NCBI RefSeq assembly: GCF_002214365.1
Contig: NZ_CP014854.1
Location: 372,001 to 436,000 of the forward strand
Direction: 5' to 3'
Length of the DNA: 64,000 nucleotides
Source: Thermococcus celer Vu 13 = JCM 8558
GTDB lineage: Archaea > Methanobacteriota_B > Thermococci > Thermococcales > Thermococcaceae
The number at the start of each line of letters is the position of its first letter. Within the stretch, counting starts at the first letter, position 1. The translations under genes and the position numbers were made by a program. Below the pieces are notes generated by a model. That model was not told where the DNA came from. It saw only the letters and a list, made by a program, of their open reading frames with translations, and did not search any database. Below, piece after piece: positions 35,413 through 43,985 of the stretch.

Positions 35413-35985
35413 GTGATTAGTGAATTAAATGAAAAGCTCGGGAGGATAGCGGAGGTTCAGGCCAAACTCGCCAGGAGGATAGTTGAGAGGCCTATACCGA
35501 TAGGGGAGATCCAGACCGTGGGGGCGGTCGACGTTTCTTACGGCGACACGGCCAGGGCGGCCTTCGTCCTCTGCTCGTATCCGGACTGCGAGGTGTTAAA
35601 GGCCAGGGTAATCGAAACGGAGGTTCCCTTCCCTTACGTATCCACCTTCTTTTTCCTCAGGGAGACGCGGCCCATCCTCCTGGCGGCTAAGGGGGAGGGG
35701 TTCGACGTCCTCCTCGTGGAGGGGCACGGGAAGGCCCATCCCAGGGGCTACGGTCTGGCGTCCCACATCGGGCTGCTGCTTGGAAAATCGACGATCGGTG
35801 TCGCCAAAAAGAGCCTGAAAGGGGTCGCGGGGGATAAGTTCAGGAGGGTGGGAAAAGCTTATGTAAGCGTCGGGCACTTAATCGACTTGGAGTCTGCGGT
35901 GAGGATAGTTGAGCCTCTGCTCGAGAACGGGTATCCAGCTCCGCTGAGGCTCGCGGACAGGTTGTCGAAGAGGGGAAGTCTATGA
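35413..35985 (+). CDS. nfi: Endonuclease V
   Basis: Deoxyinosine-specific endonuclease of 190 residues. Catalytic acidic residues are visible in VGAVDVSY (about residue 43) and [10 protein letters not shown] (about 110), with the wedge-like [11 protein letters not shown] segment in between and the conserved [18 protein letters not shown]. The GTG at 35413 is the first start in frame. It is followed by ribK with an ATGA overlap. Hyperthermophiles need it for repair of hydrolytic adenine deamination. Confidence 0.9.
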   Translation: MISELNEKLGRIAEVQAKLARRIVERPIPIGEIQTVGAVDVSYGDTARAAFVLCSYPDCEVLKARVIETEVPFPYVSTFFFLRETRPILLAAKGEGFDVLLVEGHGKAHPRGYGLASHIGLLLGKSTIGVAKKSLKGVAGDKFRRVGKAYVSVGHLIDLESAVRIVEPLLENGYPAPLRLADRLSKRGSL

Positions 35986-36620
35986 AGAGGGTTCAGCTGC
36001 TCATACTGCTCGTTCGGAAGGGTGCGATTGGCAGGAAGATAAAGATAACCCTGAGGGAGCTCGCCGGGGAACTCGGAACCTCCCCGCAGTCGGTTCTTAG
36101 ACTCATTGAGGAGATGGAAGAGGAGGGGCTGGTGGAGAGGGAGGTGGTGGGCAGAAAGACGTGCGTTGAGGTGAGCCCCGAGGGGCTGGCCTTCCTGGAG
36201 AACCTCTGCGATGCCATCTCGGAGGCACTCTACAACGGCGTGATCCTCGGGGAGGTAATATCGGGAATAGGGGAGGGGGCGTACTACGTTAAGCAGTACT
36301 CCCACCTGATAAAGGAGTACCTCGGCTTCGACCCTTACCCGGGCACCCTGAACGTCCGCGTGCTGTTTCCGAAGACGGTTTTCGATGCGTTATGCGGCGT
36401 TAGACCGGTGATTCTACCCGGTTTCACGAAAGAGGGAAGGACCTTCGGGGACGTTAAAGCCTACAGGGTCAGAATAGATGGGATGGAGGGGGCCATAGTC
36501 ATACCCTCAAGGACGGTCCATCCGCCAAAGATAGCCGAGATAGTTGCCCCCGTGTACCTCCGGAAGGAGCTGGGGCTGAAGGACGGTAGCAGGGTCAGGG
36601 TGGAGGTTGTGAGAGAATGA
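35982..36620 (+). CDS. ribK: CTP-dependent riboflavin kinase with N-terminal winged helix
   Basis: Archaeal riboflavin kinase that uses CTP to make FMN. The 212-residue protein has an N-terminal wHTH (about 1-80; [20 protein letters not shown]) and a C-terminal DUF120/RibK barrel ([37 protein letters not shown]). Fusion to the HTH is known in euryarchaea and suggests flavin-responsive transcriptional control. It is coupled to the endonuclease V gene upstream and to a membrane protein downstream. Confidence 0.92.
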   Translation: MKRVQLLILLVRKGAIGRKIKITLRELAGELGTSPQSVLRLIEEMEEEGLVEREVVGRKTCVEVSPEGLAFLENLCDAISEALYNGVILGEVISGIGEGAYYVKQYSHLIKEYLGFDPYPGTLNVRVLFPKTVFDALCGVRPVILPGFTKEGRTFGDVKAYRVRIDGMEGAIVIPSRTVHPPKIAEIVAPVYLRKELGLKDGSRVRVEVVRE

Positions 36621-37135
36621 ACCCGCGTTCGGTACTCACCTGGGCGGGTGTTGGCGCTTTCGTGGGGTTCGTCGTGGCCGTCGGGATGTACTCACCGACG
36701 AATAACGAGAACTTTGCGTACCTGATATACGTGGGAATGATCGTGGGGGCGCTTTTGGGAGTTAGGTATCCGGTGAACACCCGCGCTTCCGCCTACGCTT
36801 TCCCCCTGGGGTTTGCGGCAACGACATCTCTTGCCGGCCTCTGGATGGTGGGGGACCTCAGTTCCAGTGAGGTCTACGCGTTCCTTGCCGTCGTCGTGGC
36901 GATGATGATGCTCGTGGGGACCAGCGGTTTTCTCGACATGTTCCTGGTACCTTTAACGTACTTTGGTGGTTTCACCGTCGCAATGCTAACGTTCAGGGGC
37001 TACCCGCCCCTGCAGGCCTCGGAGGGGGCGGTTGTTAGTCTCTTTACCATCGGAGTCATGGGGGCAATACTGACCTTTTTTGCCGTCTTTGGCAGATGGG
37101 CGTTCACGGTGGCAAGAAACATCCCAAGGAGGTAA
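36617..37135 (+). CDS. Conserved membrane protein, 172 aa
   Basis: A 172-residue integral membrane protein with five to six hydrophobic segments. No family recognised. It overlaps ribK by four bases (ATGA), which places it in the same operon. A flavin transport role is conceivable from the neighbour but nothing in the sequence supports it directly. Confidence 0.7.
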   Translation: MNPRSVLTWAGVGAFVGFVVAVGMYSPTNNENFAYLIYVGMIVGALLGVRYPVNTRASAYAFPLGFAATTSLAGLWMVGDLSSSEVYAFLAVVVAMMMLVGTSGFLDMFLVPLTYFGGFTVAMLTFRGYPPLQASEGAVVSLFTIGVMGAILTFFAVFGRWAFTVARNIPRR

Positions 37136-37176
37136 CGTTTAAATACGTTCACCGACAACCCCATGCGGTGATTAAA

Positions 37177-37386
37177 ATGGTGATGCGTCTCTCGAGGCTC
37201 TACGGGAAGCAGATATACAACACCAGGGGTTATTACGTTGGTTACGTCGATGAGATCCTGATCGAGATAGAGCGGGGCAAGGCAAGGGTGCTCGCCCTGG
37301 GCCTCCCAGGGGAGAAGGTCGGCGTTCCCTACGATAGGGTCACCGCAATAGGCGATATAATCCTTGTAAAAGCGAAAGAGGAGTGA
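37177..37386 (+). CDS. PRC-barrel domain protein
   Basis: A 69-residue single PRC-barrel domain: MRLSRLYGKQIYNTRGYYVG, YVDEILIEIERGKARVLALG and a C-terminal VPYDRVTAIGDIILVKAKEE. Stand-alone archaeal PRC-barrel proteins include CdpB-type cell division adaptors that link FtsZ to other division proteins; this one could be such a protein. The ATG at 37177 follows GGTGATTAAA; a TATA-like TTTAAATA lies at 37139-37146 inside the end of the preceding gene. The 3' end abuts the convergent DHH gene. Confidence 0.85.
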   Translation: MVMRLSRLYGKQIYNTRGYYVGYVDEILIEIERGKARVLALGLPGEKVGVPYDRVTAIGDIILVKAKEE

Positions 37387-38850
37387 TCATCCCTCTTTAA
37401 CTTTTAACGCCTCGAGGAACTTTTCGGTTATCGCCTCCTCGGCGAGCTTCAGAAGTGAGTTCTTATCCTTTGCGAGCTTGAAGATTCCGAGGGGAATCCT
37501 GGCGCCGCCCGATTGAGAGTGACCGCCACCGCTGCCGATGTCCCCAAAGGCCTCCTTCATCACCTTCCCTATGTTTACCCTGACGTCACGGGTCCTTGCC
37601 GACATCTCTATCCTGTCGTCAACTATGCCGAAGACGAGGACGGTGGTTATCCCCTCCAGGTGGAGGAGAAAATCGGCTGATTCGGCTATGGCATCGCGGT
37701 TGGTTATGAACCCAACGTTGCTGACGATGACGTTCTTGTAGATGCGCCGGTTCATTATGGCCCTGGCGAGTATTTCAGCCGTTTCGGTGCTTATGTCCGG
37801 GTGCTCTATCTTGTCGAGTAGCTCGTAGTCAACTTTTCCGGCGAGGAACTCTATCGCCTTCAGGTCAACGTGGCTTAGCTTGGAGAACTTTTTGGTATCG
37901 ATGTAGATACCGTAGAAGAGCGCCGTCGCGAGGGCGGGTGAAAGCGGAATCTCGAGGGTGCGGAGGTATTCAACCAGTATCGATGAGGAGGAGTTGACCT
38001 CTGGCCTTATGTCGAGGAAAGCATCGGCCGGGAGAAGCTCCTGAAGGTGCTGGAGTATCTGGTGGTGGTCTATAACTATCCTTATCCTCTTGTAGTCCTC
38101 CCGCTCGAGTACAGTCAGGTTCCCGTTGGGCTGGCAGTCCACGAGGGCCATGAAGGGATAGCGCTTGAGCTCGTAGGAGCCGCGGGAGACCCTCTTCAGG
38201 TCGATCCCGAGAAGGTTGACGAACGCCCTGTTCTCGTGGTGGGTTATCTCGCCCCCGTACACTATCTGGGTTTTGAAACCGAGCGTCTGGGCTATGACGC
38301 TGAGCGCCGTTGCTCCGGCTATGGAATCGGGATCGGGGTTATCGTGCATGACTATCAGGAGGGAATCTCCCTCCTCCTTTAACTCGGTGAGCTTTTTAAC
38401 GAGCAGGTTGGCGTTCTTCCTCTCGCCGAGCATCTCCACCGTCCTCACCACGGCGTCCCTGATGGCACTCCGGGGCGAGACAGCGTACTCGACCCTGATC
38501 CCAGCCTCGAACTCCTCGTTGATTTGGGAGACGAGTTCGTCGAGGGTTACCTCGTCGGGGATGAGGGTGAGGATCGGCACGTCTTTGTTGTTGGTCCTTA
38601 TCACGTAGATGGTTTTCTTTATCGTGTCGATGTCCATTACGGTGATTATAACGAGCTCGGCCTTATCTACACCCGCCTTCAGCAACGTCGCCGTGTACGA
38701 AAAATCACCCTGAACGACCTGGAACCCACTCTCCTCGAGGGCCCTCGCTCGAAGCTCGTCCTTCTCAACGATCACGACCTCGAACTCCCCCCTCAGGGAG
38801 TCCGCTATTGAGCGACCTATCGCTCCGCCCCCAAGTACCAGCACCCGCAT
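37387..38850 (-). CDS. DHH-family phosphoesterase with N-terminal TrkA-N domain
   Basis: A 487-residue protein. The N-terminal Rossmann domain (MRVLVLGGGAIGRSIADSL) is of the TrkA-N type that binds NAD or nucleotides. The central DHH domain shows HDNPDPDSIAGA, ALVDCQPNG and VIDHHQ, and the C-terminal DHHA1 domain shows GSGGGHSQSGGARIP. DHH proteins of this kind hydrolyse cyclic dinucleotides or short oligonucleotides. The fusion suggests a nucleotide- or redox-regulated phosphodiesterase. Start at 38850 fits the ribosome binding site GGTGAGAAAC. Confidence 0.85.
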   Translation of the reverse strand: MRVLVLGGGAIGRSIADSLRGEFEVVIVEKDELRARALEESGFQVVQGDFSYTATLLKAGVDKAELVIITVMDIDTIKKTIYVIRTNNKDVPILTLIPDEVTLDELVSQINEEFEAGIRVEYAVSPRSAIRDAVVRTVEMLGERKNANLLVKKLTELKEEGDSLLIVMHDNPDPDSIAGATALSVIAQTLGFKTQIVYGGEITHHENRAFVNLLGIDLKRVSRGSYELKRYPFMALVDCQPNGNLTVLEREDYKRIRIVIDHHQILQHLQELLPADAFLDIRPEVNSSSSILVEYLRTLEIPLSPALATALFYGIYIDTKKFSKLSHVDLKAIEFLAGKVDYELLDKIEHPDISTETAEILARAIMNRRIYKNVIVSNVGFITNRDAIAESADFLLHLEGITTVLVFGIVDDRIEMSARTRDVRVNIGKVMKEAFGDIGSGGGHSQSGGARIPLGIFKLAKDKNSLLKLAEEAITEKFLEALKVKEG

Positions 38851-38952
38851 GTTTCTCACCTTTTTGCACGATAATGTTTAAATACAAGCGCCGATATACT
38901 AAGACGGTGAACTCCTTACGGGATTTCTTCGACCGAGGGATATATATAGCTA

Positions 38953-40674
38953 ATGGTGATGGGAATGCAGCTGCCGGATAAACAGCCGCTCACCGAGAAC
39001 GTTGTGGTGACCTCACCGGAGGAGCTTGGGGATCTCATCCGGGAGGGTCTCTCGAAGGGAAGCGGCGCGTTTCTAAAGATATTCGCCAAGGATTCCGCCG
39101 GAAAGTACTACATAACGGTACTCCTCGATAGATCCAAGGTGCTCGCTGCCGAATGCCTGCTGGTGGACAAAAACCAGAACCTCAGCGGGGATGAGGCAAT
39201 CAGCCTTTTGAAGTCACTCCTGGACAAACCCATGGTCGTCGACGTTTACACCCTCGACGAGCTGGAGATCAAGCTTTCAATAGCGGACAACGTTGACGTC
39301 TACGTTAAGACGCCCAAGGTACCTATAGAGGAACTGTTCGGGAAGACCGGGGAAGGCCCGCCGAAGAAAGAAGGAACGGAATCAAAGAGTCCAACGGCCG
39401 TCGAGCAGGGAACCCCCAGGGTAGTGCCGCAAACGGAGGCACAGGTGAAGGAAAAAACCGAGGTTGCCACCGAGAAGAAACCCGCGAAAGAGAAAGAACA
39501 GCCCCCAGCCGGAAGGCCGGAGGTCGTTATTAACCTCACCGGTGGAGAGATACCGGAGAGGGCGTTCCAGCTGTACGCCGAAGACCTCCTAAGGGAGGCC
39601 AAGAGGATCAGGGGGCTGAGGATCAACAGGATTCAGTTCAACGCGAACGTCGGTGAGGGTGTGGTTTACCTGAACGTCCACATATACGGCAACTCCACCG
39701 GGGACTCTACGGACATAGAGATCGCGGAGAAGAGGATGCTCCACGCGGTCAGCAAGTACGCACCGGTTCTTCTCAGGGAGGCGGAGGTCAAACCCATAAT
39801 CAGGGACGTCAGGATCCACATCGACGGGCAGGAGATCAGGCCCCAGGAGATAATGGACAGGGACAAAAAGAAAACCGGCGACGTGACGAAGGACGGGAGG
39901 ATAACCCTCTCGGTCCTTGAGGACGTCTGGCCGTATTTCAGCGCCTACGCCAGGACCGCCATAGGAGAGTTGGAGGGGGCGGGAGTAAAGGTTGAGAAAG
40001 CGTACTTTGACATCAAGGGAAGGAGGGAGTTCGAGATCAACCTGTCCCTGGTCGGGGAGTCAAGGATGACCAAGGAGAACGTGGAGAAACTCGTCAGGGA
40101 TGTTCTCACAAGACACGCCAAGGAACTTGGCAGATCCATAAACCGGTACATAACCGTCCACAACGTCGACGTCGAGATCCTAACACCCTCCGTGGTGAGC
40201 GCCGCCAGAAAGGCCCCCAGGGTGGCCTCGGGCAAAGCCGCCGAGGTCCTTGCAAAGAAGGAACTCCTCGAGAAGGAAGTCGAGAAGATGCTCAAACAGG
40301 CTGGAATAGACGAACTGGCACCCCTGACAGAGGAGAAGAGAAAAGAAGCCGAGGAGACCATGCTTAAAAGCCGCATAGAACCCGCGATAGAGACCCTGAA
40401 GGCGAGGGTACACGCCGAGATGAAACTCATCCCGAGGGTCACGTTCAAATGGCTCAAGATGAACCACGAGATCGAGGGCTCCACGGTGGTGGTTGACATC
40501 GAAACGAGTTTCATCCGGGAGGAGACGGGGGGACTCTTCGGATCGTTCTCGGGGGTCTCAGATGCCAAGATAAAGAGGGACATCGAGGAGATGATAAAAC
40601 GAACCATCCGGGAAGTCTCAAAGGAATACGGAGTAGGGATAAAATTGAGAAAGCTAAAGATAATTCTCCGTTGA
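38953..40674 (+). CDS. DUF2226-type protein, 573 aa
   Basis: A long protein with an N-terminal mixed domain (about 1-120), a Lys/Glu/Pro/Thr-rich low-complexity linker (about 128-185) and a long C-terminal part with repeated alpha/beta units. I assign it to the DUF2226-like archaeal group from its N-terminal part; confidence in the family name is moderate. It has no signal peptide. Its C-terminal region shows the pattern lysine-rich helix, EAGIEELA/QAGIDELA, then a final beta unit, which is shared with the 340-residue protein at 54648-55670. Starts at 38953, 38959 and 38965 are all possible. Confidence 0.6.
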   Translation: MVMGMQLPDKQPLTENVVVTSPEELGDLIREGLSKGSGAFLKIFAKDSAGKYYITVLLDRSKVLAAECLLVDKNQNLSGDEAISLLKSLLDKPMVVDVYTLDELEIKLSIADNVDVYVKTPKVPIEELFGKTGEGPPKKEGTESKSPTAVEQGTPRVVPQTEAQVKEKTEVATEKKPAKEKEQPPAGRPEVVINLTGGEIPERAFQLYAEDLLREAKRIRGLRINRIQFNANVGEGVVYLNVHIYGNSTGDSTDIEIAEKRMLHAVSKYAPVLLREAEVKPIIRDVRIHIDGQEIRPQEIMDRDKKKTGDVTKDGRITLSVLEDVWPYFSAYARTAIGELEGAGVKVEKAYFDIKGRREFEINLSLVGESRMTKENVEKLVRDVLTRHAKELGRSINRYITVHNVDVEILTPSVVSAARKAPRVASGKAAEVLAKKELLEKEVEKMLKQAGIDELAPLTEEKRKEAEETMLKSRIEPAIETLKARVHAEMKLIPRVTFKWLKMNHEIEGSTVVVDIETSFIREETGGLFGSFSGVSDAKIKRDIEEMIKRTIREVSKEYGVGIKLRKLKIILR

Positions 40675-40684
40675 TTTTTCCCTT

Positions 40685-40745
40685 TATCGTCAGCACTCAA
40701 GATCCTCATCATCCTGACGTCAGTTCTGCCGAGGTCATCATCCGT
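40685..40745 (-). ncRNA. C/D box small RNA (2'-O-methylation guide)
   Basis: On the minus strand all four boxes are present in canonical order: C box ATGATGA (40735-40741), 11-nt guide (40724-40734), D' box CTGA (40720-40723), 7-nt spacer, C' box ATGATGA (40706-40712), 12-nt guide (40694-40705), D box CTGA (40690-40693). Guide lengths and spacer are typical of archaeal C/D RNAs. A TATA-like TTAAATAC (40765-40772 on the plus strand as its complement) lies about 25-30 bases upstream of the expected 5' end. By the D+5 rule the guides CCTCGGCAGAA and GGATCTTGAGTG would direct methylation of a G and a C respectively; targets were not identified. Confidence 0.82.
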
Positions 40746-40868
40746 ATTTCCATGGGTTCCCGGAGTATTTAACTGTGTTCACCGGGAGCGGTTATGACAC
40801 GAGGTACGGGGTTTCTTCGTTTTATATCTAAACGCTAAGTTTTTAAGCTGAACGTTGTCCCGCTCAAC

Positions 40869-41738
40869 ATGGGTTATCTACTCCTTGGGATTGCGGCGGC
40901 GCTCACTTCGGCGTTTTCGTGGGCGGTCTCCACGATTTTAATAAAGGTTGGTATGAGGGGCAAAAGCCCGATAGCGGTTAACATAATACGACTCTACATA
41001 GTGTCGGTTCTCTTTGCGGGCATTTTCCTGGTCACGGGGAGGTTTTCCGAGATAGCGTCTCTACCGCCCCTTACCCTCGTTGTGGCCTTTGTCTCGGCAC
41101 AGTTCGGCTTTGTCATAGGGGACTACTTCTACTTCAACGCCCTTAACATTGCCGGCGTATCAAGAACCGTGCCGATAACCTCCACGTATCCACTCTGGAC
41201 CATACTCTGGGATTTCCTCTTCCTTGGAAGGAGCATAAAACCGCAGGTAATCCTCGGTGCATTTCTGGTCGTTGCGGCAATAGTCATCGTTAGGAAGGCG
41301 GAAGAGGAGGAGCACATTAACGGAAAGGCCTTTCTCTTCGCACTCCTCGCCCCCATATCGTGGAGCCTGGCCATACTCATGATGGACTGGCTTACGGGGT
41401 ACGTTGAAGCCCTGACACTGGCCGGGCTGAGGATGGTGCTGGCCGCCCTCGGGGTTACCCTCTTTCTCCCGAGGTTCTGGGAGGAGCTCAGGGCGGTCAC
41501 GAGAAAAGAGCTGGCGGTTCTTTTCGGTGCCGCACTCTTCGGACTTTTAATCGGCCAGTACTTCTTTGTGTACTCGGTAAACCTCGTTGGGTCCGAGGTG
41601 GCCGCCCCGGTTTCGGCCATAAACCCGATAATATCCTCCGCCCTGGCGATAGTCCTGCTGAAGGAATCCCCGAACAAAAGGATACTTGAGGGTCTCGTAC
41701 TGGCGGTGCTCGGTGTGATACTGATATCCACCGCCTGA
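40869..41738 (+). CDS. EamA/DMT superfamily transporter
   Basis: A 289-residue protein with ten membrane segments in two EamA repeats (first half GIAAALTSAFSWAVSTILIK; second half ALLAPISWSLAILMMDW), as in drug/metabolite exporters such as RhaT or YdcZ relatives. Cargo unknown. A TATA-like TTTTATAT (about 40820-40827) and TTTTTAAG (about 40841-40848) lie upstream. It is followed by the H/ACA RNA on the same strand. Confidence 0.85.
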   Translation: MGYLLLGIAAALTSAFSWAVSTILIKVGMRGKSPIAVNIIRLYIVSVLFAGIFLVTGRFSEIASLPPLTLVVAFVSAQFGFVIGDYFYFNALNIAGVSRTVPITSTYPLWTILWDFLFLGRSIKPQVILGAFLVVAAIVIVRKAEEEEHINGKAFLFALLAPISWSLAILMMDWLTGYVEALTLAGLRMVLAALGVTLFLPRFWEELRAVTRKELAVLFGAALFGLLIGQYFFVYSVNLVGSEVAAPVSAINPIISSALAIVLLKESPNKRILEGLVLAVLGVILISTA

Positions 41739-41747
41739 GGCTCAGGT

Positions 41748-41755
41748 TTTTAAGC
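41748..41755 (+). promoter_or_regulatory. TATA-type promoter of the H/ACA RNA
   Basis: The sequence GGTTTTTAAGCC at 41746-41757 resembles a Thermococcales TATA box and lies about 25 bases before the first structured part of the RNA (near 41774). It stands ten bases after the stop codon of the transporter gene, so the RNA probably has its own promoter. Confidence 0.55.
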
Positions 41756-41773
41756 CCCTGCACGTAACTTTAC

Positions 41774-41938
41774 CCGCCGACAGCGGGGGGACAATCGTCT
41801 CCTCGCACGGGCTCGGTCAACCCGCCTCCGCGAGGTATCGGGCTCTGTGAGCGGAGAGTGCTCACGCCGAGCCCACAGGGCCGGGAGCATCCACCCGCGC
41901 GAAGGATGAACGCGGGCCTCTGTACCCGGCCCACAGTT
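41774..41938 (+). ncRNA. H/ACA box small RNA with two guide hairpins
   Basis: A GC-rich non-coding stretch with two consecutive H/ACA units. Unit 1: lower stem GGGCTCGG (41809-41816) with CCGAGCCC (41867-41874), then ACA (41875-41877); upper stem CTCCGC (41826-41831) with GCGGAG (41851-41856); apical loop with GA at 41832 and TGA at 41848, as in a K-loop. Unit 2: lower stem GGGCCGGG (41878-41885) with CCCGGCCC (41925-41932), then ACA (41933-41935); upper stem CCCGCG (41894-41899) with CGCGGG (41911-41916); loop with GA and TGA. The distance from upper stem to ACA is 16 nt in unit 2 (canonical) and 18 in unit 1. A further small hairpin precedes it. It should guide pseudouridylation. Confidence 0.8.
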
Positions 41939-41979
41939 CGATCCCCTTCTGAGGAAGGCTTATAACCTCTGAGAATAAA

Positions 41980-42002
41980 ATGAATAACCGGTGGTTATTC
42001 AT
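41980..42002. promoter_or_regulatory. Palindromic operator at the HTH-CBS gene start
   Basis: A perfect inverted repeat, ATGAATAACC - GGT - GGTTATTCAT, lies 15-20 bases downstream of a TATA-like TTATAAC (about 41960-41966) and ends on the start codon at 42001. Its position over the expected transcription start and its symmetry fit an operator for a dimeric HTH repressor, most simply the product of the gene itself. Confidence 0.65.
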
Positions 42003-42573
42003 GGTTACGATCCCCCGCCCCATCGACCCGAGGGAGATAAGGCGAATCCGGAAGGAACTCGGCATAACCCAGGAAGAGCTCGCGAGGAAGGCCGGCGTGA
42101 CACAGGCCTACGTGGCCAAGCTGGAGGCGGGAAAGGTCGATCCCCGGTTATCGACCTTCAACAGGATCCTTCAGGCCCTGCTCGAGTGCAAGAGGGCCCA
42201 GCTCAAGGCGAGGGACGTCATGTCCTCCCCGGTTATCTCGGTCAAGCCCTACGAGAGGGTCGAGAACGTCATCAAGCTGATGAACGAGCACAACATCTCT
42301 CAGATTCCTGTTATAGCGGGCAACAAGGTCGTCGGTTCCATAACGGAGCGAACGCTGGTCAGGCAGAGCCTCGAGTACGAGGACATCTACGACAGGAAGG
42401 TCATGGAGGTTATGGAGGAACCTTTCCCGATAGTCAACGGGGACGAAGACCTCGAGGTCGTCAAGTACCTCCTTGAGGAGCGCCCCGCGGTTCTGGTCCA
42501 GGACAGGGCTGGAAAGCTGGTTGGGATCATAACCCGCGTGGATATCTTCAGGATAGGAAAGACGAGGGAATAG
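42001..42573 (+). CDS. HTH (XRE-type) transcriptional regulator with two CBS domains
   Basis: A 190-residue protein. An XRE-like HTH is at residues about 10-65 (RIRKELGITQEELARKAGVT; QAYVAKLEAGKVDPRLSTFN). A pair of CBS domains follows (VMSSPVISVKPYERVENVIK; VMEEPFPIVNGDEDLEVVKY). CBS pairs bind adenosyl ligands, so this is a candidate adenine-nucleotide- or SAM-sensing repressor. The ATG at 42001 is preferred over 41980 because the latter lies inside the palindrome and near the likely transcription start. Confidence 0.88.
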   Translation: MVTIPRPIDPREIRRIRKELGITQEELARKAGVTQAYVAKLEAGKVDPRLSTFNRILQALLECKRAQLKARDVMSSPVISVKPYERVENVIKLMNEHNISQIPVIAGNKVVGSITERTLVRQSLEYEDIYDRKVMEVMEEPFPIVNGDEDLEVVKYLLEERPAVLVQDRAGKLVGIITRVDIFRIGKTRE

Positions 42574-42662
42574 AATCATCTTTGCCCTTTTCCCGTTCTG
42601 GGAAAGTTTTTATAACCTGTGACCACAATCAACACGTTCTACTGAAGGCGGGGGAACGGGCT

Positions 42663-43880
42663 ATGCGAAGGATGATCACCGTGATTGTTCTTGCCCTCCT
42701 CTTCTCCCAGTACGTGGGCGCCACCAGCATAGCGATTGACGTTTCGCACGAAGAGGGGACGGTGGCACTGGTATCCCCGATAGTGGATCCCACCACCGGA
42801 AGGGTCGTGGCCGAAGGCATTATACCCACCCTCTCCTGGTATGACTGGGGTTACATTGGTTACGGTCCAGAACTTGGGGAGGCAGGTGTCAGGCACCTCG
42901 GGGATGACATAAACTACGAAGCGCTGAAGGGCGTTGACGTTCTCATAATAGGGCAGCCGCGGAAGAACTTTTCCTCTCAGGAGATCGAGGCCATCCTGAA
43001 ATGGTTCTCAGAGGGAGGGAAGGTGCTTTGGATTGCAGGAGACTGCGACAGGAAAGAAAGCGCCTACATCCAGCGAAACGTTAACGAGTTGCTCTCTGCA
43101 ATACCAAATGTGCGGTTGAGGATGGACTACGCCACGGCAACCGACACGTTCAGTAACGCCGGAGAGAGCTCCTACGTGTCAGGCTTCGTCAGGGTGGACT
43201 TAAAAACCCCGGATGCGGCCATTCTAAACAAAGGTTACCACGTCGAAATCGGCAAGGTGCTCTTCCATACGCCGGGTGTTCTGGCGTGGGTGGACGAAAA
43301 AGGCAAATGGCATCCACTAATCGCGGGAGCGGTTCCCGAGGGGGTCTACAGAATAGTCATGACGAGCAGTAACGGGATGATAGAGGATAACTACGCCCCC
43401 GAAGCGAGGGCTTACAGGGCATGGAACAGGGGGCTGTTCACGCTCCTGGCCGCGGAGTTCGTTAAATTCCCCAACGGGGCCGGGAGCGTTCTGATAGTCA
43501 GCGGAGAGAGCCCCTACGGAAGCCCCGTGCCCATATGGGTGAACCGCTACGGCAACTACATATTCGATGGACAGCAGTTCGTTACCAACCTCCTTCGCTG
43601 GGCGATCCTCGAGGCATCGAAACTTCCGAAGGCGGAGACCACGACCACTTCCACGACGAGGAGCACCACAACGACCACCACGACGCAGAAAACTTCCTCG
43701 ACCACCCATACCGCGATCTCCACCACTACCACATCCACTCCAAAGGAGGAAACGGTCACCCACACCACCACGACACCCCAGAAAGAATCCTCCCTACCAG
43801 GGAGGCTCGTTTGGATCGTAGGGCTCTTAGTGGTCATCGGGGCCGCCATCCTCGTGGTGTTGATACTTAGGAGACCGTAA
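42663..43880 (+). CDS. Secreted, C-terminally anchored surface protein
   Basis: A 405-residue exported protein. The N terminus (MRRMITVIVLALLFSQYVGA) is a signal peptide. A domain of about 300 residues follows, with DVLIIGQPRKNFSSQEIEAI and GGKVLWIAGDCD that resemble GATase/ThuA- or DUF4350-like folds. A Thr-rich, Pro-containing linker (about residues 325-375) and a C-terminal membrane helix (LVWIVGLLVVIGAAILVVLI) with basic tail anchor it. Thr-rich stalks are typical of Thermococcales surface proteins. Ligand unknown. It is followed by a lipoprotein gene on the same strand after about 100 bases. Confidence 0.75.
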   Translation: MRRMITVIVLALLFSQYVGATSIAIDVSHEEGTVALVSPIVDPTTGRVVAEGIIPTLSWYDWGYIGYGPELGEAGVRHLGDDINYEALKGVDVLIIGQPRKNFSSQEIEAILKWFSEGGKVLWIAGDCDRKESAYIQRNVNELLSAIPNVRLRMDYATATDTFSNAGESSYVSGFVRVDLKTPDAAILNKGYHVEIGKVLFHTPGVLAWVDEKGKWHPLIAGAVPEGVYRIVMTSSNGMIEDNYAPEARAYRAWNRGLFTLLAAEFVKFPNGAGSVLIVSGESPYGSPVPIWVNRYGNYIFDGQQFVTNLLRWAILEASKLPKAETTTTSTTRSTTTTTTTQKTSSTTHTAISTTTTSTPKEETVTHTTTTPQKESSLPGRLVWIVGLLVVIGAAILVVLILRRP

Positions 43881-43985
43881 ACGGTTTTTTCTGCTTCTTC
43901 ACCCTTTTCTGGATGGCCAAAATATCCAACAACTTTATATACCCTCGACTAAACCATTGATGGACAAATAATCCAGGTGATGCGA

